Source of the DNA: Ectopseudomonas khazarica
GTDB lineage: Bacteria; Pseudomonadota; Gammaproteobacteria; Pseudomonadales; Pseudomonadaceae
Reading direction: 5' to 3'
Length of the DNA stretch: 64,000 nucleotides
Assembly: GCF_004521985.1 (NCBI RefSeq)
Contig: NZ_SBHZ01000013.1
Location: forward strand, 62,001-126,000
In this document: in pieces, positions 55,458-62,864 of the stretch
How positions within the stretch are numbered: the first letter of the stretch is position 1
Layout: the number at the start of each line of letters is the position of its first letter
Translations under genes and position numbers: made by a program
The notes under the pieces: generated by a model
What the model was told of the DNA's origin: nothing
Databases searched by the model: none
The model's input: only the letters and a program-made list of their open reading frames with translations

Positions 55458-55811
55458 ATGGATGACATGTTGAAGCTGTGGGCGCTGGATATGCATGGCG
55501 GGCCGCCTGGTGGTGGATCGGGCGGCTCAGTGCTGGGGCAGTTGATGGACTGCAAGGGCGAGCTGATCCGTGGGTCACGGGGTGGGTCGCGCATGCTGTT
55601 GCCGTACAGCGCTGACATCGAGCTGATCGTGAACAAGCATCTGGACGCGCAGCTTGCCGTGGTGGTGCGTGAGCACTATCTGGTGCGTGATCCGCATCGG
55701 AGGGATAGCCAGAAGTATGCGGCTTGCCGGTGTGGCCGGACGCAGTTTTATGAGCGCCTGCATGCCGCGCACGTGGCAATTGCGGGTATGCTGCTGCAGC
55801 GCGCCGCATGA
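55458..55811 (+). CDS. Possible Q-like late antiterminator / small phage protein
   Basis: The 117-residue product starting MDDMLKLWALDMHGG has a C-terminal helix pattern VVVREHYLVRDPHRRDSQKYAACRCGRTQFYERLHAAHVAIAGML. This resembles phage Q/DUF1133 proteins, which have a helix followed by YxxLxxAH. A TTG four codons earlier, overlapping the primase stop, is another possible start. Position just after the replication gene and before a long non-coding late region supports a Q role. The assignment is by pattern and place. Confidence 0.5.
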   Translation: MDDMLKLWALDMHGGPPGGGSGGSVLGQLMDCKGELIRGSRGGSRMLLPYSADIELIVNKHLDAQLAVVVREHYLVRDPHRRDSQKYAACRCGRTQFYERLHAAHVAIAGMLLQRAA

Positions 55812-56246
55812 TTGGTCGCACCGCCCCTGCTTGTCCCGCCCGCATTTTTGCTGGCGGGACTTCTACAGCCCGCGCCGGTGCAGGGTTTGTCCCGCCGTCC
55901 TACCTTTCTCACATGCCCGCACATGGGGTGCGCAGGCAGGAGCACGCGCGCGCGTTACGCGCAGCGTTAATTAATCTCTCTCTATACACGAGAAGATTAA
56001 AAATAAGTGGGACGGTGGGCAGCGCCTTGTTTTTGCTGGGGGTTTTGCGTCCTGCCTGTTGGTGCGGTAGTGAGTCCGGTAGGTCGTTGGCCTGCGGCGC
56101 TGTAGCCAGTTTCGGTATATGTCCGTTTTTTTCCGGTGCGTTGCCGCTGATTGCAGGGGTGGCAGGGCGTCCCGCTTGTTGCCACCGGATTGGAGGGGTA
56201 TAAATTAGTCATCTTCGAAGAAGTGCGCTTAGGCGGCTTCTCAGCA

Positions 56247-56272
56247 AACCCGGCCACCGCGCCGGGTTTTTT
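56247..56272 (+). terminator. Rho-independent terminator
   Basis: AACCCGGC, loop CACCGC, GCCGGGTT followed by TTTTG. Fits a terminator of an early rightward transcript, to be overcome by late antitermination. Confidence 0.8.
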
Positions 56273-56326
56273 GTTTATGGCGCCCCGGTGGTCGTGGCGC
56301 CTGGTGCAGGGATGCACCTACCCAAA

Positions 56327-56355
56327 AGAAAGCCCCGCTTGAGCGGGGCTTTTTC
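56327..56355 (+). terminator. Rho-independent terminator upstream of the bacteriocin cassette
   Basis: AAAGCCCCGC-TTGA-GCGGGGCTTT then TTC. It is a near-perfect stem working in both directions. It insulates the com-bacteriocin-immunity cassette from upstream phage transcription. Confidence 0.85.
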
Positions 56356-56501
56356 GTTTGTTCCAAAGAGAGGGCGACCTGGGCCGGTGCGGACACACCG
56401 AGTCAGGCCGCCGACCAGCAGAGTGCACCTGCAAGCCAGCCAAGGCCCCCTCACTCTCGCGAGAGCGGGGCGAGCCTAGCAGATACCTGAAGGCTTTGCA
56501 G

Positions 56502-56675
56502 ATGTTGAAAGAATGCCGTTGTGGCAAATGCAACCGACTCTTGGCCCGCGTGGGCCAATTTACCGAACTCCAGATCAAATGCACCCGTTGCGGCGCATTG
56601 AATCATGTGAGGGCTTTGAGCCCCGAGCCATCGCCTCTGAGCGAAGTAGATAAATCAATTTCGCAAGAGGATTAG
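56502..56675 (+). CDS. com: Com-like zinc finger protein (Mu Com family)
   Basis: The 57-residue protein reads MLKECRCGKCNRLLARVGQFTELQIKCTRCGALNHVRAL. It has the four cysteines (C-x2-C ... C-x2-C) and the pattern RCxxCNRLL / IKCxRC of phage Mu Com. Com binds mom mRNA and opens its ribosome site. The frame is open for 48 codons more, but the family begins at this Met. The stop (TAG) is two bases before the bacteriocin ATG, so this Com precedes a bacteriocin gene and no mom gene is visible. Regulation of the bacteriocin is an inference. Confidence 0.85.
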   Translation: MLKECRCGKCNRLLARVGQFTELQIKCTRCGALNHVRALSPEPSPLSEVDKSISQED

Positions 56676-56677
56676 AA

Positions 56678-58414
56678 ATGCCTATTGAACTACCTCCGAT
56701 GATTGTTACACCAAGGCCGCCAATTATTACTATTCCGAAGTTGCCGGAGCCGCCGCCGTATGTTGCGAAGCCCTTGCCGATTCATAATGTTGTGGATGAC
56801 TTCGGTAATATTTCGATTAAGTCTTGGCATCCACAGTACTCAGTATCCGTTATTGCTGCCTTCATGAATGTTATACATAGCTTGACGGCTAGTATTAACA
56901 GTCAAGTGGCTGGCGTCTCGGGTGCGATGGATGAGCGAATCCGCTCTATGGCTATTGATAATGGCGATGCGGGAGAAACTTTGCAGTCGCTTGAGCGTGA
57001 GGTGGAAACCGTTGATTCTTTGTTGGGGAATCTGAGGCGTGAACTATCTCGACAAACCGCTTTGGTGCGTCCAGAGTTTCGTGTGTCCAATCTCGCAGAC
57101 AAAACAAACGCTGTTCACGCATACAATCGTATCTCTCGGGACAGGAAATACACTTCAGGTACACCGAATCAAGCGTACAAGATTTGGAGCGCATCTTATC
57201 GCGCTCAGTCCATGGAGGCTCTGATTAATAAGGAAATTGCCTATCTTGAAGGCAAGAAGGCAGGGATCAAATCTGAAATATCTCGGATCAAGAACGATCC
57301 AGATTTCGCGTCGAAGCAGGCTGCGGCAAATACATATAGCGCAACTGTTGCAATGGGAAGTGCAACGCCATTCGTTGTAGCTCCAAGCGGTATTGCAGCT
57401 GTTGCCGGCACTGCTGAGCTGGCACTGAAGGAGGCTGTTGCACGCGCGGTTGAACGGCTTGCAGCGGCGGGTGTTGCTACTACCACAGCGACAATCGCCG
57501 TCTTCGCTGTGCTGATGGGTTATTCGCCACGTCTGGGCGATGCTTCCCGTCAAACGCTGAGTACACCTCTTACTGATATTTATCAGCCCGGCGGGGATCT
57601 GCAGGAGCTTGCATTGCAAGGGGGCGAGCTAGATGTGCCCTGGAGACTCGCATTCAAGGAACTTGGTGGATATCAGCAGATTTACATGGCCCCAACAGGG
57701 GGTGTCGTGCCGCGGGGAGTGAAAGTCCGTGCCGCTAGCTTTGATTCTGCAGCTGGCGGGTATTCTTTCCAAACCAACGATTCGCCTCCTCGCACCCTAG
57801 TGTGGACACCGATTGTCGATCCTGATGACAGTTCGACAGTCCTGCCACCTGTAGATACCGATATTCCAAACTATACAGGGCCAGTCCTTCATCCAGTTGA
57901 CCCTGTGCTTGAGGTGTTCCCATCGGTTGGCGATGTGCCATTTGACGACTACGTCATTGTGTTCCCAGCCGATTCTGGGATTGAACCGATCTATATCGTG
58001 TTCCGGAATCGACGTGAAGAACGTGGTGTCGCCAAAGGATTTGGTGAGAATGTGACTGGTGCTTGGCTACCTACGGCTGGCTCTGAGATCGGTGCCGCTG
58101 TTCCATCGCAGATTGCTGATAGACTGCGAGGACGGCAGTTTGAGAGCTTTGATCGCATGCGGGAGGCCATTTGGACTGAGGTAGGGCTTGATCCTAAGCT
58201 TTCTGCCCAAGTAAGCGCTCAGCAAAAGCAACTTATGTTGCGAGGCCGATCGCCATATGCTCCTTTGGCAGAACAAGTCGGAGGGCGAGTAAAGTACGAG
58301 CTCCATCATATTGAGCCTATCGGGATTGGTGGGGCTGTTTATGATCTGGATAATATCCGTATCGTTACGCCAAAACGCCATATTGAAATTCATAGTAATA
58401 AGGAGGGGAGCTGA
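56678..58414 (+). CDS. S-type pyocin / colicin E-like bacteriocin with HNH DNase domain
   Basis: The 578-residue toxin has a Pro-rich N-terminus (residues 1-45), a helical region with coiled-coil tendency (about 60-230), a hydrophobic stretch (about 236-290), and the S-type pyocin translocation domain (about 320-440, YQQIYMAPTGGVVPRGVKVRAASFD onward). The C-terminal DNase (about 445-578) closely follows colicin E9: WLPTAGSEIGAAVPSQIADRL, then ELHHIEPI (H543, H544) and DNIRIVTPKRHIEIH (N559, H568, H572). It would enter a related cell and cut its DNA. GC content is clearly lower than in the flanking genes. AGAGG precedes the ATG. The receptor is unknown. Confidence 0.93.
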   Translation: MPIELPPMIVTPRPPIITIPKLPEPPPYVAKPLPIHNVVDDFGNISIKSWHPQYSVSVIAAFMNVIHSLTASINSQVAGVSGAMDERIRSMAIDNGDAGETLQSLEREVETVDSLLGNLRRELSRQTALVRPEFRVSNLADKTNAVHAYNRISRDRKYTSGTPNQAYKIWSASYRAQSMEALINKEIAYLEGKKAGIKSEISRIKNDPDFASKQAAANTYSATVAMGSATPFVVAPSGIAAVAGTAELALKEAVARAVERLAAAGVATTTATIAVFAVLMGYSPRLGDASRQTLSTPLTDIYQPGGDLQELALQGGELDVPWRLAFKELGGYQQIYMAPTGGVVPRGVKVRAASFDSAAGGYSFQTNDSPPRTLVWTPIVDPDDSSTVLPPVDTDIPNYTGPVLHPVDPVLEVFPSVGDVPFDDYVIVFPADSGIEPIYIVFRNRREERGVAKGFGENVTGAWLPTAGSEIGAAVPSQIADRLRGRQFESFDRMREAIWTEVGLDPKLSAQVSAQQKQLMLRGRSPYAPLAEQVGGRVKYELHHIEPIGIGGAVYDLDNIRIVTPKRHIEIHSNKEGS

Positions 58415-58417
58415 TTT

Positions 58418-58672
58418 ATGTTCACCAAACTTGAAGAGTTTACTGAGGCCGAGTTCCTCACTCTCGTAAAGAAAATCTGTGAGGCAGATTTCGAAACTGA
58501 AGCCGAAAATGATGAGGTGATTAAGTACTTTGTTGCTATTGCCGAGCATCCAAGTGGTACCGACCTTTTGTTCTTTCCCCCTGCAACTCGCCCCGATACT
58601 CCTGAAGGCATTGTGCAGGAGATCAAGTCGTGGCGGATTGCTAACGGCAAGCCTCTGTTCAAGAGTAGCTAG
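58418..58672 (+). CDS. Immunity protein to the DNase bacteriocin (Im9/pyocin Im family)
   Basis: The 84-residue protein FTEAEFLTLVKKICEADFETEAEND ... EHPSGTDLLFFP ... GIVQEIKSWRIANGKPLFK follows Im9 along its whole length. It would bind the DNase exosite in the producing cell and ride with the toxin until uptake. The two tyrosines that dominate binding in Im proteins (Tyr54-Tyr55 of Im9) are both Phe here (F52-F53), while the Asp (D49) is kept. A strong AGGAGGGG site lies upstream, 3 bases after the toxin stop. It may also have its own promoter inside the toxin gene. Confidence 0.92.
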   Translation: MFTKLEEFTEAEFLTLVKKICEADFETEAENDEVIKYFVAIAEHPSGTDLLFFPPATRPDTPEGIVQEIKSWRIANGKPLFKSS

Positions 58673-58708
58673 CCTGCATTAGCGCAATTACGAAAAATGG
58701 ACGCACGG

Positions 58709-58769
58709 GGGCCTTCAATGAAGGCCCTACTTATTTCTGAGCCCGGCCAAGTGCCGGGCTTTTGTTTTC
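58709..58769 (+). terminator. Two hairpins ending the bacteriocin cassette
   Basis: GGGCCTTC (58709-58716) pairs with GAAGGCCC (58720-58727). AGCCCGGC (58740-58747) pairs with GCCGGGCT (58753-58760) and is followed by TTTGTTTT, a standard terminator. The pair separates immunity from holin, so the cassette is an independent unit. Confidence 0.85.
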
Positions 58770-58779
58770 GAGGTGTGCG

Positions 58780-59124
58780 ATGACACAAGAGCAACAGCAG
58801 GCGCTGGCCGAGTTGCCCATTTGGGTGGTGGTGGTCATCGCCATCGTCGCTGGCTTCAGCGGTGAGATGTGGCGAGCGGATAAGGCCGGGCTGCGTGGAT
58901 GGGAATTGGTTTACCGCGTAGTGCTGCGGGCTGGTGCCTCGGTGGTATTCGGCCTGAGTACTCTACTGCTGATTTGGGCGGCAGGCGCTCATGTGCTGGT
59001 TGCCGCTGCCATTGGCTTCGTGGTCGCGACCATGGGCGCCGATGTCGCGAGCGGGCTGTATGAGCGCTGGCTGGCCAAGCGGGCTGGGGTGGGTGATGTT
59101 CCTCCGCCCGAGTCGGGCAAGTGA
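58780..59124 (+). CDS. Phage holin-like membrane protein
   Basis: The 114-residue protein has three transmembrane helices (LPIWVVVVIAIVAGFSGEMW, VLRAGASVVFGLSTLLLIWAAG, HVLVAAAIGFVVATMGADVASGL) with a charged start and a polar C-terminus, the layout of class I/II holins. It starts at MTQEQQQAL, after GAGGTG. It would make the hole for release at lysis, and possibly also for bacteriocin exit. No endolysin gene is next to it in this window. It overlaps the next gene by 4 bases. Confidence 0.75.
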   Translation: MTQEQQQALAELPIWVVVVIAIVAGFSGEMWRADKAGLRGWELVYRVVLRAGASVVFGLSTLLLIWAAGAHVLVAAAIGFVVATMGADVASGLYERWLAKRAGVGDVPPPESGK

Positions 59125-59894
59125 AAGGCAGCATCAACGCCCGCGACTTGGACGATGCGCTGGCGGCGTTGCAGCAGCTGGGCAGCGGGCTTGCCCCGCG
59201 TGCACTGGCCGATGCGCTGAACCATACGGCGAACCAGGCGCGCCAGGCTCTGCGGGTTGAGATGGAAAGCATCTTCAACCCAAGGCCGACGCCGTGGGTG
59301 CTGAACTCGATTCGCATCATCCACGCCAAGCCATCGGCTGACCCTGAGGCGGCGGTGTGGGTGCAGGACCAGGGCACGGGCAAGAACCCATACAGCGCCG
59401 AGGATTACCTGCTGCCGCAAGTCGAGGGCGGTGAGCGGATCACGCGCCGGTCGGAGAAGTACCTGCGTGAGTCGGGGATTCTTCCGGCCGGTCGATTCGT
59501 CGTGCCGGCTGCGGGTGCCAGGCTGGATGCCTACGGGAACATCCAGAAGGGGCACATGACGCAGATCCTGTCGGGCTTGAAGGCGATGAAGCTATCAGGC
59601 TCTGACAACGCTGCGACGGATAGCCGGCGCTCCCTGCGTAAGGGGCACGCGCGGGCGTTCTTCGTGATAAAGCGCGGCAAGACGCCGATCGGTATCGCCG
59701 AGCGCCGTGGCAAGAGCGTGGCGATGGTGCTCGCTTTCGTCCGCCAGCCGCAGTACCGCGAACGCTTCAAGTTTCATGACGTGGTGCGCCGAGTCGCTGA
59801 GAACGACGCGCAGCTCGAGGCCAACATCGACAAGGCCATCACCGACGCCTTGAACGGTCGGCTGCCCAGGCTGGCTGGTCGGCGCCGGCACTGA
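59121..59894 (+). CDS. Phage minor tail protein, gpZ-like (uncertain)
   Basis: The 257-residue protein starts MKGSINARDLDDALAALQQLGSGLAPRALADALNHTANQARQALRVEMESIF. It has the helical N-terminal pattern and later basic beta segments (RAFFVIKRGKTPIGIAERRGKSVAMVLAFV) seen in lambda gpZ-type tail proteins, which join tail to head. A tail gene between the lysis gene and terminase is unusual. It could alternatively be a virion morphogenesis factor. Confidence 0.5.
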   Translation: MKGSINARDLDDALAALQQLGSGLAPRALADALNHTANQARQALRVEMESIFNPRPTPWVLNSIRIIHAKPSADPEAAVWVQDQGTGKNPYSAEDYLLPQVEGGERITRRSEKYLRESGILPAGRFVVPAAGARLDAYGNIQKGHMTQILSGLKAMKLSGSDNAATDSRRSLRKGHARAFFVIKRGKTPIGIAERRGKSVAMVLAFVRQPQYRERFKFHDVVRRVAENDAQLEANIDKAITDALNGRLPRLAGRRRH

Positions 59895-59949
59895 TGCCAG
59901 TGGCGTGCCACAAACAGGCCGGGGGCCCCAGGGCCGGCGAGGTCGTCAA

Positions 59950-60048
59950 GGGTAATTCGAACCCCGTTCTCGCGCTAGTGGATGGCGCTGAGAGTTAGTT
60001 AACAGGGGTTAATTCGGTTAATCCCACGGGGTAATTCTGGTTAACAGG
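59950..60048 (+). repeat. Iterated GGTTAATTC / GTTAACAGG repeats before the terminase genes (possible cos region)
   Basis: GGGTAATTC (59950-59958), GGTTAATTC (60007-60015) and GGGTAATTC (60029-60037) are interleaved with GTTAACAGG at 59998-60006 and 60040-60048. This stretch is AT-rich and lies directly upstream of the Nu1-like small terminase gene, where lambda has cosB and its R sites. A role in terminase binding is inferred from layout alone. Confidence 0.45.
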
Positions 60049-60055
60049 TGAATTC

Positions 60056-60637
60056 ATGACGGTCATGACAAAGGCTGAGTTCGCGGATAGTCGCGGCTGG
60101 TCTCGGCCGTATGTATCCAAGCTGGGAAAGCAAGGGCGCCTGGTGCTGGCCGAGGGCGGCAAGGTCGACGTAGAGAAGACCCTGGCGTTGCTCAACGACA
60201 CCGCCGACCCCAGCAAGGCCGGTGTCGCAGAGCACCACCACCAAGAGCGGCTTGAGAAAGGGGTGTACGCGCACATTGCGCCGAACGCTTCGCCAAGTCC
60301 GGCAGCGCCAAGCACCGCTGCCGCGCCGGACTACCAGAAGGCTCGCGCACGGCGTGAGCACGCCCTGGCCTTGCTGGCAGAGGACGAGCACCTGAAGACA
60401 CGCGGGTTGCTGGTCGAACGCGCCCTGGTCGATTCCGCCGCCTTCACCGCTGCCCGCGCGCTGCGCGATCTGCTGATGGGGATTCCCCCCAAGATCGCTG
60501 GCGAGCTGGTCACCCTCACAGATCCTTGGGAGATCGAGCGCCGCCTGGTTCAGGCGTTGCGCCGAGCCCTTGAGGATGCCGACCGCCTCTTACAGATCGA
60601 TGCCGAGATCGAGCAAGGAGGCAAGGAGCCGAACTAG
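60056..60637 (+). CDS. Terminase small subunit (Nu1-like)
   Basis: The 193-residue protein has an N-terminal winged-HTH typical of Nu1 (TKAEFADSRGWSRPYVSKLGKQGRLVLAEGGKVDVEKTLALL) that would bind the packaging start site. A long helical part follows (about 90-190: YQKARARREHALALLAEDEHLKTRGLLVERALVD) for assembly with the large subunit. AGGTG precedes the ATG. It is followed by the large subunit with one-base overlap. Confidence 0.85.
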   Translation: MTVMTKAEFADSRGWSRPYVSKLGKQGRLVLAEGGKVDVEKTLALLNDTADPSKAGVAEHHHQERLEKGVYAHIAPNASPSPAAPSTAAAPDYQKARARREHALALLAEDEHLKTRGLLVERALVDSAAFTAARALRDLLMGIPPKIAGELVTLTDPWEIERRLVQALRRALEDADRLLQIDAEIEQGGKEPN

Positions 60638-62631
60638 TGGAACAGCCGTATGCCGACGGTACCGCCGCGTATTTGGCGGCATACCGCCGAGGCCTGATGC
60701 CTGATCCCGAACTGTGGATCGACGAGTGGGCCGACAAGTACCAGTACATCCCCAAGGACACTGGCGCCGCCGAGCCCGGGAAGTACCACACCGACCGTAC
60801 GCCATTCGCTCGCGAGCCGATGCGCTGCCTTTCACCGGTGCATCCAGCCAAGCGCATCGTGACCATGATCGCGTCGCAGCTGATGAAGACGCAGGTCGCG
60901 CTCAATTGGATTGGCGGCTGCATACACATGGCGCCCGCCAACTTCCTTGTGCTACTGCCGACCGACAAGCTCAGCAAGCGCGTCTCCGGCCGGATCGACA
61001 AGAATATCAAGGCAGTGCCAGAACTGACCGGCCGCGTTGCCAAGTCGCGCTCGCGTGACTCGCGCAACACCCTCGACACCAAGGAGTTCGAGGGCGGGGC
61101 TCTGTACTGCGCCACGGCGGCATCGGCATCCAACCTGGCAGAGCTATCAGCTCGCTATGTCTATGGCGATGAGATCGACCGCTGGGAACTGGATGTCGAC
61201 GACGACGGCGATCCCGTCAAGCAGGCCGAGGCGCGTGGCTCGACGTTTGGTCGACGCGCCAAGTTCTACTACTCCAGTTCGCCGACTATCAAGGGCGTAT
61301 CGCGCATCGCCGATCTGTATGCGATGGGGGACCAGCGCCACTACTACGTGCCGTGCCCGCACTGCGGAACCATGCAGGTGCTGGAATGGGAGGGGCTGAA
61401 GTACACACCCGATTACAAGCTCGTGCAGTACCAGTGCATCACGCCTGACTGCGCGCTGATTGATGAGCACCACAAGTCGCAGATGCTCGCCGCTGGTGAA
61501 TGGCGCGCCCATGCTACGGGTGATGGCGAGACTGTCAGCTTCACTATGAGTGCCCTGTACGCGCCGGCTGGTTGGGTCAGCTGGACCGATCTAGCCAAGG
61601 AGTATGACGAAGCCAAGAAGCTCCGCGATAACGGTGATCCCGGCACCATGCAAGTGTTCTACAACACTCGCCTGGCGCGGCTCTGGGATAGCGCGGAGGA
61701 GATGACCAAGGCATCCGAGCTGCGCAAGCGAGCACAAGACGAAGGTCATCTTCTCGGCCGAGTGCCCGATGGTGGTTTGATCCTCACGGCCTCTGTCGAC
61801 ACCCAGCACAACCGGTTGGAGTTGTTGGTGATGGCTTGGGGCGCCGGCATGGAACGTTGGGTCGTGGACTTCCAGGTGATACCGGGTGACCCGGCTGACC
61901 AGCGCACCTGGAACGAACTGGACGAGCGGCTTAAGCAGCGATATCGGCACGTGAACGGCGTCGATATGTCGATCTGCGCAACCTGTATCGACTCCGGTGG
62001 CCACCACACCGCCGAGGTCTACCAGTTCACTCGCCTGCGCCGTTGGCGGAACGTGCTTGCGGTCAAGGGTGCCAGCCGCCGTGGCTGCCCGGTGCTGGCT
62101 CAACGGCCATCCAAGGTTGATCTGACTTGGCAAGGCAAGACCGAAAAGCAAGGCGCCGAGCTGTGGATGATCGGTACCGACACCGCCAAGGACTGGATCT
62201 ACAACCGCTACGAACTCCCGGCTGGCCCAGGGGCGCTGCACTTTTGCTCGGATCTGTCCGATGAGTTCTTCGACCAGTGCGTGGCCGAGCGAAAGGCCAT
62301 CCGCTACGTCAAGGGCTTCAAGCGCGTTGAATGGGTCAAGGCCAAGTCGGAGCGCAACGAAGCGCTCGACCTGCTGGTGTACAACCTGGCTGCAGCAAAC
62401 TTCCTGGGGCTGCATCGCTATCACGAACACCAGTGGGCCGCCTTGCGGGCTGCATTGTGCCAAGGCGACCTGCTTAATCAGCCAGCCCAGCCTGAGCGGG
62501 CCCCGGTCGCAGAGGCAGCCCCGGAGCCCAGCGCCCCGGCTGCACCAGTCTCGGCGTCGGCTCCAGTCAGCCTTCCAGCACCGCAACCAACCGCGCGCCG
62601 GGTATCCCGAAGCGCCTACCTGAAACGATGA
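60637..62631 (+). CDS. Terminase large subunit (lambda gpA type)
   Basis: The 664-residue packaging motor and nuclease starts with GTG. Family features are IDEWADKYQYIPKDTGAAEPGKYHTDRTPFAREPM, the helicase-like ATPase (Walker B region SARYVYGDEIDRWELD) and a cysteine pair (CPHCG). The nuclease domain has SVDTQHNRLELLVMAWG and ATCIDSGGHHTAEVYQF. The C-terminus is Pro/Ala-rich. It cuts concatemers at cos and drives DNA into heads. Confidence 0.93.
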   Translation: MEQPYADGTAAYLAAYRRGLMPDPELWIDEWADKYQYIPKDTGAAEPGKYHTDRTPFAREPMRCLSPVHPAKRIVTMIASQLMKTQVALNWIGGCIHMAPANFLVLLPTDKLSKRVSGRIDKNIKAVPELTGRVAKSRSRDSRNTLDTKEFEGGALYCATAASASNLAELSARYVYGDEIDRWELDVDDDGDPVKQAEARGSTFGRRAKFYYSSSPTIKGVSRIADLYAMGDQRHYYVPCPHCGTMQVLEWEGLKYTPDYKLVQYQCITPDCALIDEHHKSQMLAAGEWRAHATGDGETVSFTMSALYAPAGWVSWTDLAKEYDEAKKLRDNGDPGTMQVFYNTRLARLWDSAEEMTKASELRKRAQDEGHLLGRVPDGGLILTASVDTQHNRLELLVMAWGAGMERWVVDFQVIPGDPADQRTWNELDERLKQRYRHVNGVDMSICATCIDSGGHHTAEVYQFTRLRRWRNVLAVKGASRRGCPVLAQRPSKVDLTWQGKTEKQGAELWMIGTDTAKDWIYNRYELPAGPGALHFCSDLSDEFFDQCVAERKAIRYVKGFKRVEWVKAKSERNEALDLLVYNLAAANFLGLHRYHEHQWAALRAALCQGDLLNQPAQPERAPVAEAAPEPSAPAAPVSASAPVSLPAPQPTARRVSRSAYLKR

Positions 62632-62645
62632 AAAGAGGGCGCCCC

Positions 62646-62864
62646 ATGGCAAGCGCACAGCAGCGCCTGGATGAAGTGCGGGCGGCGATCAAAGAGCTGC
62701 TCGAAAAGGGGCAGAGCATCAGCAAGGGCGACCGCCGGCTTGACCGCGCATCGCTCGCATCGCTGCGGATGCTTGAGGATCAATACGCCGCAGATGCCGC
62801 CCGCGAATCTCGCGCAGGCCAGCCACGGCAAATCCGGCTGTACAGCCGTGGCAAGGGGGCGTGA
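62646..62864 (+). CDS. gpW-like head-tail connector
   Basis: The 72-residue protein (MASAQQRLDEVRAAIKELLEKGQSISKGDRRLDRASLASLRMLEDQYAADAAR) matches the pattern of lambda gpW, a small alpha-beta protein joining head and tail. It has AGAGGG upstream. An earlier ATG at 62628, overlapping the terminase stop, is the alternative. The stop overlaps the portal start by one base, giving the order A-W-B as in lambda. Confidence 0.85.
   Translation: MASAQQRLDEVRAAIKELLEKGQSISKGDRRLDRASLASLRMLEDQYAADAARESRAGQPRQIRLYSRGKGA

Larger units (their letters stand above)
55812..56501 (+). other. 690-base non-coding region with hairpins and two terminators
   Basis: No supported gene. GTCCCGCC (55833-55840) pairs with GGCGGGAC (55853-55860), and GTCCCGCC recurs at 55889-55896. 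An AT-rich stem TTAATCT (55971-55977) with AGATTAA (55994-56000) lies downstream. Terminators follow at 56247-56272 (AACCCGGC ... GCCGGGTT, T6) and 56327-56355. The late promoter and Q site are expected in this interval, and the bacteriocin promoter must lie after 56355 or read through it. Confidence 0.6.

Noticed and set aside
56356..56677. P-box or LexA box ahead of the bacteriocin
   Set aside because: Scattered ATTG words occur, but not the repeated ATTG-N2-GT array, and no CTG-N10-CAG palindrome of LexA type was found.
59940..59980. tRNA T-arm-like GGGTAATTCGAACCCC
   Set aside because: No acceptor stem, anticodon arm or D-arm can be folded around it on either strand.
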